In this document: piece by piece, positions 53,515-62,321 of the stretch | How positions within the stretch are numbered: the stretch's first letter is position 1 | How the letters are laid out: each line of letters starts with the position of its first letter | From: Paraburkholderia caballeronis | GTDB lineage: Bacteria; Pseudomonadota; Gammaproteobacteria; Burkholderiales; Burkholderiaceae | DNA: 64,000 nucleotides | Direction: 5' to 3' | NCBI RefSeq assembly: GCF_900104845.1 | Contig: NZ_FNSR01000002.1 | Location: 620,001 to 684,000 of the forward strand | Notes under the pieces: model-generated | What the model saw: only the letters and a program-made list of their open reading frames with translations | Databases searched by the model: none | What the model was told of the DNA's origin: nothing | Program-made: the position numbers and the translations under genes

Positions 53515-53729
53515 CTGTTGCAGAAGCAGCAAGATACCTCTTTGTCAGCCGTACGCACGTTCTTAAGCTTCTCGCGGCAGGGAAACTCAGCGAGGTTTTG
53601 CCGGGAGAGCCCGACGGGGAACTCAATATCGACTTCTTTTCCGTGGAAGCGTATCGCAATACGACGGAATACGCACAGCGTGCCTACCTGGATTCACAGA
53701 GCGAGGACGACAACCCACCAGGACTTTAA
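53511..53729 (+). CDS. Excisionase-like HTH protein
   Basis: This is a 72-residue protein with the helix-turn-helix MTVAEAARYLFVSRTHVLKL followed by LLAAGKL and an acidic C-terminus. It matches the MerR-like DNA-binding domain of excisionases and of antitoxins of the HTH_17 type. AAGGAAGG lies 6 bases upstream of ATG 53511. No integrase or toxin is adjacent. It may be a leftover recombination accessory or a regulator. Confidence 0.75.
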   Translation: MTVAEAARYLFVSRTHVLKLLAAGKLSEVLPGEPDGELNIDFFSVEAYRNTTEYAQRAYLDSQSEDDNPPGL

Positions 53730-53918
53730 GGTCAGATCCACGCCGGTGCAATTTTCTGAATGCGATGCCCGCATACAACGCACGGTTGATTCTGGAATCG
53801 GGGAGGCAACCCCGTGTCTCGTCTCATCCTCTCGTCACCAGTGGGAGCTGGCAACCAGGTCCACAGCGATCGTGTCGGCGATTAGCACGAGGGATAATTC
53901 GCTAGCGTTCGGCCCGAC

Positions 53919-53946
53919 AAAAACGAGCGCAGCATGTGCTGCGCTC
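53919..53946 (-). terminator. Intrinsic terminator of the minus-strand gene
   Basis: The arms GAGCGCAGCA (53925-53934) and TGCTGCGCTC (53937-53946) form a perfect 10-bp stem with a two-base centre. On the minus strand they are followed by CGTTTTTG. This is a textbook Rho-independent terminator, placed 29 bases after the stop of the gene ending at 53975. Confidence 0.85.
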
Positions 53947-53974
53947 GCTCGAGTCATCCGGCAAATCCGGCTGA

Positions 53975-54694
53975 TTAAATATCGTCGTACTCGTGGGCGG
54001 TTTTCATCCCGTCGACGATATCCGGCGAATCGACCACGGCGGCAGTGTCAGCAGGGTCAGCGCCAAGCTTGGGCTCCCTGAACCGCGTTCCGTCTCCCTC
54101 GTACCAGCCCGATGGATAAAAGACCAATCCCTGTTCTCCGGGAAACTCAAAGCATTTGCGGAAGAACAGATATTCCTCGTAAAACCGGTAATCTCCCGGC
54201 GACCACGCGTACGAGTCCCACTTCTCGAAGTCGGCAACCAGCTTTTTGCAAACTACCGGACCGAATGTCATGCCCCGAAGCATATAGCGAAGCAGTTCCC
54301 AGAACGGACCATGCCCTTCAGTTTCGGGATCCCTCTCCCTATCCTCCACTGATTCAGAAAGCCTGGTGCACCAATCCACCATCTTGTATGGCCCTCCTTC
54401 AAGCTTTTTTCCATTCGTCACCAGGCTAACCAGCTTCTCACACCATTCGAAGAAGTAACCGTCTGACGAGCGTTCCGCGATACGGAACCACATCGTTTTT
54501 TCATAATCAAATTCGTAAACGGAACCAATTTCCAGACCTTCGGCCAGTTGAGGATAGTCAGGAGGAGCCACCACCAGGACCAGATTATCCAGATACTTTC
54601 CCGTTTCAAGACATCGGTTAAAATCCTTGGGATGGCGGGGCTTATTCCATTTTTTCAAGTCCGAGTGGGCATTCAGATATTCACGGGTTGACAT
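53975..54694 (-). CDS. Hypothetical protein, aromatic-rich
   Basis: This is a 239-residue soluble, acidic protein rich in Trp, Tyr and Phe (YDEKTMW-like FDYEKTMWFRIAERSSDGYF, ELLRYMLRGMTFGPVVCKK, RFYEEYLFFRKCFEFPGEQG). Its composition resembles immunity or SMI1/KNR4-like proteins, but no definite family is recognised. GGAG lies 9 bases before ATG 54694. It has its own intrinsic terminator and is transcribed alone. The gene is AT-richer than its neighbours, consistent with transfer. Confidence 0.75.
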   Translation of the reverse strand: MSTREYLNAHSDLKKWNKPRHPKDFNRCLETGKYLDNLVLVVAPPDYPQLAEGLEIGSVYEFDYEKTMWFRIAERSSDGYFFEWCEKLVSLVTNGKKLEGGPYKMVDWCTRLSESVEDRERDPETEGHGPFWELLRYMLRGMTFGPVVCKKLVADFEKWDSYAWSPGDYRFYEEYLFFRKCFEFPGEQGLVFYPSGWYEGDGTRFREPKLGADPADTAAVVDSPDIVDGMKTAHEYDDI

Positions 54695-56069
54695 TAAATT
54701 ACTCCAATTATTTTACTGGGGATCGCAGTAACCAGCGCGCCAGGCGCAGATAGCTGCGGAAGGTAGTTGCCGACTCGATGTGGATCGACGAGACGTTGTC
54801 CAGAGAAGATTTTTCCTTGGCCGTCTCGCAACCAGACGGCGAGTCACTGCTTCCGCTTGCAGGTCACGATAAACACGCAAGCACTGGTGTATAGGAAAAA
54901 ATTCGGCATGATCTGCAGGGAACGCCGAACGATTTCACGAGCCAGTTAGTCGACGCGGAGAGACCAGGGGAAAATCGAAACCGGCGCCCCTGGATAAATC
55001 CGTGAGCCTGGCACAATACCTCTCAGTAGCCTTATCAACGCAATCATGTATTGAATGAAAAATTTTCATCTTCGCGTTTTTTTATCGAAAACAGTGAAAT
55101 TCGTTTCTCTCTCGATCCCCGTGGATCAGGAATGGTTGGCATTGTAGAACTGGAGAATCCAGTTTGAAAAGCGAGCAGAAAGTGTTTGGGAGCCGCTATT
55201 AGTGTGAGATCTGAAAATCAGATTCAGACTAGTACGAGTTTTTTGAATTAGAGTGAATACTCTAAATGGTGGATTTGCCGTGTGGGCACAGAGAGGCTCG
55301 TACGAGGTGCCGAAGAGCATGACTGCCGCGCCTACGCCATCGTCTGGCTGGCCACCCGCCCGTGGACAACCGCATTGTTCGCGGCAACGGTATCTCTGTA
55401 GCCAGACGTTCCACCTCGAAAGGCCAATCCGGCGGGCAATGCATCCTTCCACCTGACTCGCCATCAGCTTTGACCAGACGCGTCGCGATCAGACGCAGGC
55501 GCATTGGTACGCGCGGGTGTCACGCTGGCTGCCTCGGACAGTACACGGTCAGCTTCGGGTCTAAGGCAACTCGCACAATCCATCACTAACCTGACGTTTG
55601 CATGGCGATGCAGGTGAGCAGCGGCAATGTCCTGCGTTCCAAAAACACCGTCTATTCTCAGTGAGATTTTCCATAAAATCCGCCTTCTCCGGATAAAATT
55701 ACACAATTTCCATCATTTTCAAGAATTTTATGTTATGATTCTCTCATCGATCGCCGTGAATCTCCGCGGGAGGACGCCGGAATCAATTCGTGGCTCGACA
55801 ACCTCCCGGAATGAGGGCTCGCCGTGCGCGTGACCTCCACGTCATTTCGGTGGCGGAAGAAGTTTTGCATTCCCCGCTTGAAGAAAGCGGACCGCGAAAT
55901 CGGCCCTGCACTCATTCGCCGATTTCGCACTGTTCGCGTCCTTGAACACGCCACGTTTGCTCACAGCTTTGACACAACCGTCGAAACGCGAAAACGTACG
56001 TGCAGTGTGATGCTCCCGACGGGACCATCACGTCGGTTCCCTCGTCGCATCCTTCATTCAGAGACGCGC
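54695..56069. other. Long region without a convincing gene
   Basis: This stretch of ~1,375 bases carries only short frames in all six readings. It is unusually AT-rich at ~55,050-55,110 and ~55,665-55,740. The second AT-rich block, close to the next gene, probably holds its promoter. A minus-strand reading at 55,262-55,504 looks vaguely protein-like but has no family. The region may be old mobile-element debris. Confidence 0.4.
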
Positions 56070-56687
56070 ATGACCTCCAGTTCAACTATCACCATCGACG
56101 GATATTCGATCGCGGATACCGTCAATCATCAAGACACAACGAACACGTACGCGGAAATCGCCGGGACCGTCGTCTCCTTTCTGATCGACTGCGGGATGAA
56201 GGACGCCGACGTCAATCCGAGCCACCTCTCCCTTGCGTTCGAGTATGCCTATGAGCCGCTGCCCCGATTCTGGCGCGACTTCGACCTCGCAACTGTGATG
56301 GACGCAATTTCGGCGCGCTTCCCTGATTGGCGCTCGGCCGCCCAAGCTCGGACCCAGGCTCCAGCAGAGGTGCTGCGCGAAGTCGAAGGAATTTTGTATA
56401 TGAACGCGGCCGATGAGGCCAACGCGGAAATGCTGATGGCGCTGCCGTTGCGGGTTCGACCGACCGAAGCCCAAGCGGCCGCTGACTGGATTGTTGCCGA
56501 ACTCGAAAAGAGGGGACTTGAATCAGAACGGCAATTGGCCGAGCGGGATGGCTGGCGCTGCGGTGAACGTGCGCTTGAGGTAGTTCGTAGCCTTGAACCG
56601 GTTGCCAAGGGGATTCAGTGCGAACGACTCGGCACTCGGACAGCTCGTATGGTTCGGGACCGTATGATGACAACGGGCCGCACCTGA
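56070..56687 (+). CDS. Hypothetical protein, paralogue of the gene at 62322
   Basis: This is a 205-residue, mostly helical, acidic protein of no recognised family. It shares blocks with the protein at 62,322-62,897: EYAY then RFWRDFD, a block ending RFPxWR, DEANAEMLMALP (12 identical residues) and a following DWIVA. The shared order over the whole length shows common ancestry. An upstream in-frame extension to 55,824 is Arg-rich and unlikely. The copies lie on either side of the tniB-tniQ pair. Confidence 0.72.
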   Translation: MTSSSTITIDGYSIADTVNHQDTTNTYAEIAGTVVSFLIDCGMKDADVNPSHLSLAFEYAYEPLPRFWRDFDLATVMDAISARFPDWRSAAQARTQAPAEVLREVEGILYMNAADEANAEMLMALPLRVRPTEAQAAADWIVAELEKRGLESERQLAERDGWRCGERALEVVRSLEPVAKGIQCERLGTRTARMVRDRMMTTGRT

Positions 56688-57045
56688 AATTGAAGGATCC
56701 AGTTCTACTATTTCGCTTTACCAGCCGCCAATCGTTAGTCACGATCCTGAATCTGCCTTATCAGGTCGAAATTGCAACCGTCAGCTGACCAGCGTTTCAG
56801 TCACAAAGGACAGCGGGGTGTTGACGGTTGGCACGTCTGCCGACCAGGAGTCAGCGACGCCCGCGACCCAGCCATCGAAGCGCCACCCTTCTCGGCCTTC
56901 AGGAGCACGGTTTCGCATACGACCTGCCGGCAACAACCTGCTGCAACAGACATACGACTGCATCGAGACGATGCCCGACTTTGCGGGTGCTGCTGACGCG
57001 CCCCGCCATTAAGAAAGCCCGTCGCTTAACCTAGGTTGTGTCTCA
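56688..57045. other. Short region without a gene
   Basis: I find no supported gene in these ~358 bases. If the antitoxin-like remnant to the right once had a toxin partner it would lie here, but no RelE/ParE-like reading is visible. Confidence 0.35.
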
Positions 57046-57258
57046 TCACAGATCGTCAAGGTTGACCTTGACAGCCCGGTCCACCGACTTCAGGCGAGAC
57101 ACCACCAAAGTTGCTAACCGGCGCTCGTCGTATAGCTCGGTCATCTGAACCATCAGTTCCGGCGAGACCGCGTAGAACGCGGGCTGACCGTCAACAAGCC
57201 GCGGACATTTTCCATATCGGCCCCCAAAAACCACGCCAAATTGGGCACCGTTCCACAT
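57046..57258 (-). pseudogene. Phd/YefM-type antitoxin remnant
   Basis: The C-terminal half of this 70-residue frame reads LVDGQPAFYAVSPELMVQMT, then LVVSRLKSVDRAVKVNLDDL, which is the typical C-terminal part of Phd/YefM/StbD-like antitoxins (a P-x-F-Y-V strand, a helix, and a final V-x-L-D-D-L). The N-terminal DNA-binding part is not recognisable in this frame and no toxin gene follows. It is best read as a decayed toxin-antitoxin locus. Confidence 0.5.
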
Positions 57259-57740
57259 ACGGTCCGGCGGCCCAACGTCAAGAAACAGTAGACGTGTGAC
57301 GATGGCTTAGGTCTGTCCAGCCTCGACGCGCCTACCACAGACAATCCATAAATCATAACTTGGCCCATCGGACGTCAAAACGCAAACTACCCACCAGTTC
57401 CTAGGTCAGAGTGGCCAGAAATACTGGGCATTTCCTTCGTGTACCCCGACTCGGTAAAGCATAAGCTGTCCGATCGAAGCCATGTTAAAGAATAAGTTAT
57501 CCAAAATAAATTCGCTTCGCACAACATCCCCGTTTTTTACTGCGCAGGGCGACGAATTTGTGGCTAGCATCAACTTGTGCAGTGGAAACGACAACCGCGA
57601 CGGCCGCAAGCATCATGTCGTTCCAATTTCAATTATCTGGCCAAAGCCTGTCCACTGGCAGCTTCTCCAGTATCCGTTAGCTTCATCGTCTGCGCGACGT
57701 GAAGGTAGTCAACTGGTTCTATCAGCCGACAGGAGACATC
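57259..57740. promoter_or_regulatory. Control and box region upstream of tniB
   Basis: This ~480-base region contains the right-hand box cluster and the probable promoter of the tniB-tniQ operon. In related elements the transposase genes (TnsA and TnsB or TniA) normally precede tniB; here there is no space or reading for them. CAGGAG at ~57,730 is the ribosome-binding site. Confidence 0.55.
57348..57502 (+). repeat. Second cluster of 19-base boxes
   Basis: ATAAATCATAACTTGGCCC (57348-57366), GGTAAAGCATAAGCTGTCC (57453-57471) and GTTAAAGAATAAGTTATCC (57484-57502) each match one of the boxes at 30,338-30,440 at about 15 or 16 of 19 positions. The orientation is the same as at the left cluster. 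A TGTG at 57,295 resembles the one near 30,310 and may mark an element end. Confidence 0.65.
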
Positions 57741-58775
57741 ATGCAAACGCGAAACGACAGCAGGATTTTGTGCGCAAACGGTACCGTCAGTGAGATTTCG
57801 GGAAAGCGGATAAGGCATACCCGCGTCATCGACATAATGTCCGAGCTGGACACCCTGATCTACCCCGAAAGCCAGGACAGCATCCTGCTCGTATGCGGAC
57901 CATCGGGGGCTGGCAAAACAACGCTGGCGAAGTACATGGTTAACACGGCGCTCAAGCGAGCTCGCCCCCACATGGAATCAAATCGAGGGGTGATTCCGGC
58001 AATTTACATTGAGGCGCCCTCGAACGGTGAAAGCATCTTCTCCTGGCGCCTCTGCTATGAAAAGATTCTTGCGCAGCTCGGGGACGATCGTGAGCTCCCG
58101 AAAGTTGCGTACGGAGTCAATCCTGACACGGGACTTCTGGTCCGCCCTCGGGGGACAAGCAGAAACACACTGGCCGCCCTGCGTACCGCGGTCGAGCGCG
58201 GATTGCGTGAGCGACAGGTTCAGTTTCTCGTTATCGACGAGGCCGCACATATCATCCGTCAGACGTCCGGGAGTCGAAGACTCGAGATCCAGCTGGATAC
58301 ACTGAAATCACTCGCCAACCTGTGCGGAACACAGATCGTTCTCATCGGCTCCTACGATCTGTACCAGCTCGTCTCCTTGTCCGGGCAGATCGCCCGGCGC
58401 ACTCACGTGCTTCATTTTGAACGCTACCATGACGACTATCCCGAAGACGTCCGTGCATTCAACAGTTGCGTCAGCTCCTACGAGAAGGCGCTGCCGGCGT
58501 TGTGGGGAGGCAAACTCTCCAGGTATTCTTCTGCACTTCTCGCTAATACACTTGGATGCGTCGGCACACTCAGCCGCGTGCTAACCCGCTCCGCCAAACT
58601 GTCGGGAGGCACGTGGTCAGTAGATGCACTGAAGCGAGCGTTGCTCACCGAAGCACAGCGCAAGCGAATCCTCGAAGAGATCCTGGATGGCGAGTCCGAA
58701 ATCGGACCCAGTTTCACCCGTATTCTCCCGGCCGTACGGCGTGTCGCACCTTCACCAGTCGGCGGAAGCGAATGA
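57741..58775 (+). CDS. tniB: TniB/TnsC-like AAA transposition ATPase
   Basis: This is a 344-residue AAA+ protein with Walker A LLVCGPSGAGKTTLA and Walker B QFLVIDEAAHII. A sensor-like TQIVLIGSYDLYQLVSLSGQ and RRTHVLHFERY are typical of TniB/TnsC ATPases, which assemble on target DNA and recruit the transposase. The start ATG 57741 has GGAG 7 bases upstream. Its stop overlaps the tniQ start by 4 bases. The length agrees with the family. Confidence 0.9.
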   Translation: MQTRNDSRILCANGTVSEISGKRIRHTRVIDIMSELDTLIYPESQDSILLVCGPSGAGKTTLAKYMVNTALKRARPHMESNRGVIPAIYIEAPSNGESIFSWRLCYEKILAQLGDDRELPKVAYGVNPDTGLLVRPRGTSRNTLAALRTAVERGLRERQVQFLVIDEAAHIIRQTSGSRRLEIQLDTLKSLANLCGTQIVLIGSYDLYQLVSLSGQIARRTHVLHFERYHDDYPEDVRAFNSCVSSYEKALPALWGGKLSRYSSALLANTLGCVGTLSRVLTRSAKLSGGTWSVDALKRALLTEAQRKRILEEILDGESEIGPSFTRILPAVRRVAPSPVGGSE

Positions 58776-60079
58776 GCGAAATTCCGATAGCCGCGCGCTC
58801 GATACTGAACCCTGTCGCCCCATTCGGCGTTGGAACGCCCGATACAGAAAGCCTGATGAGCTACTTTTGCAGGCTGGCGCTATCTCATTGCGTCACAACG
58901 TCTGACCTCGCACGCAGGATTACCAATGCCACTGGCGGCCAATTCAACCCCAAATGGAACTGGAAATCCGTCAGTCCGAGCGGCATTTCTGACACAGCTG
59001 AGAAGTGGTCGCAAGCGCTCACCGAACTGACGACCATCGAGTGCCGCACAAGCCTGACTCTGCTGCCTTGGCGCGAGGTCATAGCGGAGATGGGCCTGAT
59101 TTCGACAGGCGCGCGATGGTGCCCAGTATGTTTTGCCGCGGACCGGGCGACGGGCAGAGCACCCTATGCCAGATTGGCCTGGGACATCGGCATGGTAACG
59201 ACGTGTGCCCGGCATGAAACGAAGCTGATCCATGTCTGTCCGGCTTGTGGTCGCAGGGAAACGGAGCATCGATCCGCGTACATCGTTCCTGGCTGGTGCA
59301 CTAAATGTGGAGCATTCCTCGGAAGCAACGCATATAGCGACGCTGCGCCAGAGGAAACGTGGATAGCCAATCAAGTCGGCGGCACGGTGGCGCGTCAAGC
59401 AACGCTGGAGACGACCCCGTCGCTGGAAACCCTGCGCAACTGCATTCAGACCTTGGTCATGCACCTGGATGGTGGCAGAAATGCGGTATTCGCCCGACGC
59501 ATTGGAGTCAATAAGTCCACGGCGCATTACTGGTTGAAGAACGGGGGTACGCCAACGCTTTCGGCGCTCTTGCGCATCGCATTGCACACGGGAATAGACC
59601 TCCCGAAGCTACTTACCGGCGATCTCACGGGTTGGTCAGTGTCGTGCATTGAAACTCGCCCGTGCGATCTTTCTCTCCCAGAACGCAAGAGGCGCAAATC
59701 ACCTGTAATCAACAGAAGCGAACTGCTTCGGGCACGTCTGGTTGCATTGAATGAATCGAAAGAACCCGTCAGCGTTCGAGAGGCCGCCAGGCAGCTTGAC
59801 GTTCATCCCCGCCAGCTGTATCAAAGCGCGAACGACGAAGCACGCGCCATCGGGGAGCGGTGGAGGAACATCCAGCGCTATCGCGCCGAACAGAGTCGCG
59901 AAATTGCACGCGAAGCAATCGAAACTGCCTATTTTAAAATCCTGGCTGAAGGCAAATGTGTCAATCTCAGGGAGCTCAGAAATCACGTTCCCAAAGCCAT
60001 CCTGGGCAGCGTTCGCGACATCTTCGCTCTTATCGAGGAGGTCAAGGAGAAAGTTGGGGTGGTCCAACCACGAATATGA
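58772..60079 (+). CDS. tniQ: TniQ-family target-selection protein
   Basis: This is a 435-residue protein. The N-terminal half is a TniQ domain with two zinc-binding pairs: RWCPVCF, CARHETKLIHVCPACG and CTKCGAFLG. HTH-like segments follow at ~250-300 (KSTAHYWLKNGGTPTLSALL) and ~340-400. TniQ/TnsD proteins choose the target site for Tn7- and Tn5053-class elements. It is coupled to tniB by an ATGA overlap. An IS element has inserted 193 bases downstream. Confidence 0.9.
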   Translation: MSEIPIAARSILNPVAPFGVGTPDTESLMSYFCRLALSHCVTTSDLARRITNATGGQFNPKWNWKSVSPSGISDTAEKWSQALTELTTIECRTSLTLLPWREVIAEMGLISTGARWCPVCFAADRATGRAPYARLAWDIGMVTTCARHETKLIHVCPACGRRETEHRSAYIVPGWCTKCGAFLGSNAYSDAAPEETWIANQVGGTVARQATLETTPSLETLRNCIQTLVMHLDGGRNAVFARRIGVNKSTAHYWLKNGGTPTLSALLRIALHTGIDLPKLLTGDLTGWSVSCIETRPCDLSLPERKRRKSPVINRSELLRARLVALNESKEPVSVREAARQLDVHPRQLYQSANDEARAIGERWRNIQRYRAEQSREIAREAIETAYFKILAEGKCVNLRELRNHVPKAILGSVRDIFALIEEVKEKVGVVQPRI

Positions 60080-60271
60080 GTTTCTTCCTGGATCCTGCGG
60101 GAAACGCTTCCTCCTCATCTGCTTGCGCTGCCACCAGCCACGTCAAAAGCATCCATAGTGTTCAGATGACGCCTACGCCTGGCCCCTTTCGCGACCATGC
60201 GAATGGCAACACCGTTCGCTGACGAGCGAACCCACTCCCGATTGCTAGACAATTTATACCTGGCCGACTTA

Positions 60272-61135
60272 GAGTCGCTAACACAAGTCATCCACGAATC
60301 GTGAACAGATAACGGCGGCAGCCAGGGAAAGCAACGCAACATGAATGTCGAGACGACGCTCGAAACGAATGCGCAGTTTGCCGAAACCGGCAAACCAGGC
60401 GTGGGTGCGCTCGACCACCCAGCGATGTCGCCCGAGCTTCTCCTTGCTTTCTACACCGCGACGCGCGATACGGGCCGTGATGCCACGCTGTCTCAGGTAA
60501 CACCGACAGCGAGCAAAGTCATAACCCTTGTCCGCATGCAGTTTGCGCGGGCGCTTACGGGGCTGGCCATCCAGGCCCGACACTGCTGGAATCGCATTGA
60601 CTGTGGACTCGAACGCCATCGAGTCGTGCCGGTTGGCGCCGGTGACCGTGATAGCCAGAGGAATGCCTCGTGCGTCTACGACGATGTGCCGTTTCGACCC
60701 GAGCTTTCCCCGGTCCGTCGGGTTGGGGCCGGTTTCCTGGCCCCCCGGGGGCTGGCAACACTGGCAGCATCAAGACTCGCCCGTTCCCAATCAATCTGGT
60801 CATGTTCACGCAACCGGCGAAGCAGCGCCAGATGCAGTTGCTCCCATACACCTGCGGCCTGCCAGTCCCGTAGCCGTCGCCAGCATGTCATGCCGCTACC
60901 GAAGCGTAGTTCCTGCGGCAGGTCTTCCCATGGAATGCCCGTTTGCAGCACATACAGGATGCCGTCCAAGGCTGCACGGTCATCCACTGTTCGGCGCCGA
61001 CCACCTTTCGGTGACGGCGTGAATACCGGAATCAGCGGCTCCAGAGCCGCCCATAACTCGTTACTGATTTTTCGTCTGGCCATGCCGCCAGGATATGGCT
61101 TTCTCGGCCTGACGTCCAGGTTGTGTTAGCGACTC
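60272..61135 (-). mobile_element. IS5-family (IS427-group-like) insertion sequence
   Basis: This 864-bp element has terminal inverted repeats that begin GAGTCGCTAACACAA at the left and end TTGTGTTAGCGACTC at the right. It is flanked by a 3-bp target duplication TTA (60269-60271 and 61136-61138). It encodes a two-frame transposase on the minus strand. Intact ends and duplication indicate a recent insertion, just after tniQ. Confidence 0.92.
60278..61083 (-). CDS. IS5-family transposase in two frames (-1 frameshift)
   Basis: The first frame (61083 to ~60,740) starts MARRKISNELWAALEPLIPV and contains the N-terminal domain ending SLDAASVASPRG. The second (to 60278) contains RKLHADKGYDFARCRCYLRQ and RRWVVERTHAWFAGF-like HRWVVERTHAWFAGFGKLRI, with the DDE family's catalytic Asp and Glu regions. 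The frames join through a -1 shift at a run of six G near 60,745 on the minus strand. Programmed frameshifting is normal for this group, so this is probably functional, not a broken gene. Confidence 0.88.
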
Positions 61136-61179
61136 TTAGTCGCAACCTCGATTTATTCTGGAACACCGGAGGCCCGACG

Positions 61180-61830
61180 ATGACTCAGCGCACCCCTACC
61201 CCGAAGGCCGCTCCGGCCGCGCTCGATCCGGAAGCTGAGGAAGCGCTCCGCGTTGCCGTAGGCGCTGCTGCCATGCTCGGACGCGAAAAAGTTCAAGCGC
61301 TCCTCGAACTGCCTGATGCAGAACTGGGACACCTGTTTAAGTACGGCATAATGCAGCTCGCGAATCTCTTCACATCGGTGACCTTCGAAGGCTACGAGCT
61401 CTCCCGGCAGACGAAGGAAGCCACGCGCACCAGGAAAGATAGGCGGGCAGACGAAGGCGCTTTCGAATTCGCTTCTCCCTCTGATGGACGACAAGCCCTG
61501 GTTTCAGAACGCAAGCTACTACTCGCCACCGAGGTCTGCCGCGGTTTAGGTATCACCCGACAAGTGCTGGGCAAGGCCCTCGCGGCGGGACGTATATTCA
61601 CCGTTGACGTCGGAGCGCGCCGGTACTATCCGGCCTTTTACGTGCATGGCGATTTTGACCGCACAGCGCTCGAAAGGGTCACCCAGCTTCTTGGCAGCTT
61701 GCCGGGCTGGAGCAAGTGGCAGTTTTTCACAACACCAAAGGCATCGCTGGGTAAGCTCACTCCCCTGCAAGCTTTGTCGCGTGGCAAGCTAGCTCTCGTC
61801 GAACGGGCTGCGAAGGCATTTGCAGAGTGA
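61180..61830 (+). CDS. Protein with MbcA/ParS-like C-terminal domain
   Basis: This is a 216-residue protein. Residues ~110-160 look like a helix-turn-helix (LLATEVCRGLGITRQVLGKA). The end (TPKASLGKLTPLQALSRGKL, then VERAAKAFAE) resembles the toxin-binding DUF2384/MbcA-ParS antitoxin domain. GGAGG lies 7 bases before ATG 61180. No RES-type toxin is next to it. Its upstream region was displaced by the IS insertion, so it may once have been transcribed with tniB-tniQ. Confidence 0.65.
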   Translation: MTQRTPTPKAAPAALDPEAEEALRVAVGAAAMLGREKVQALLELPDAELGHLFKYGIMQLANLFTSVTFEGYELSRQTKEATRTRKDRRADEGAFEFASPSDGRQALVSERKLLLATEVCRGLGITRQVLGKALAAGRIFTVDVGARRYYPAFYVHGDFDRTALERVTQLLGSLPGWSKWQFFTTPKASLGKLTPLQALSRGKLALVERAAKAFAE

Positions 61831-61845
61831 TAAAAGGCGTCCCGG

Positions 61846-62121
61846 TCAGTCAGCACTCGCTGAGAGTCCAGACTCACCCGCTGCGGAGACCTGCCCGAAG
61901 CCATCGCTCACCCAATAAGTCTCCAACGACCGGTGGCGGTTAGCGGCACACCACGATTTCACGGTTCCCCTGTATTCGGCCATGCGCTCGCCTACGCAGA
62001 GAGGAACAAGCGTAAAGATTCCTCTGCCGCGGACCGACACTCGGCGAGTGATGGATCTGCACATGATGTGCAGCGTGAAGAAACCGGAGCGCCATATTAC
62101 AGCGCAGCCGTTTTCCCTCAA
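61846..62121 (-). pseudogene. Truncated SET-domain protein
   Basis: The minus-strand frame contains VRGRGIFTLVPLCVGERMAE then YRG, the classic N-terminal part of a SET methyltransferase domain (GRGVFA...GE.I.EY.G). The rest of the SET fold, including the NHSCxPN cofactor motif and the catalytic Tyr region, is missing because the frame stops after 91 residues. Bacterial SET proteins usually have 120-180 residues, so this is a remnant. Confidence 0.6.
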
Positions 62122-62321
62122 GCACCGAGGACGGTTAGATCCGAAGAGTTGAGGCTAATCGGGGAAATCTTCCCGGACCTCTCAGGCCAAAGTTGGCGAG
62201 TTCTGGGACCTGTGCCCCGCCACTGCGAGTAACAGTGATTTCGTACCCACTCGACGCACCTATACTCTTTGCCCCTTTGAATCAGGGAGCCAGCGTAACC
62301 TTTGAGTATCGAACCCCGAAC

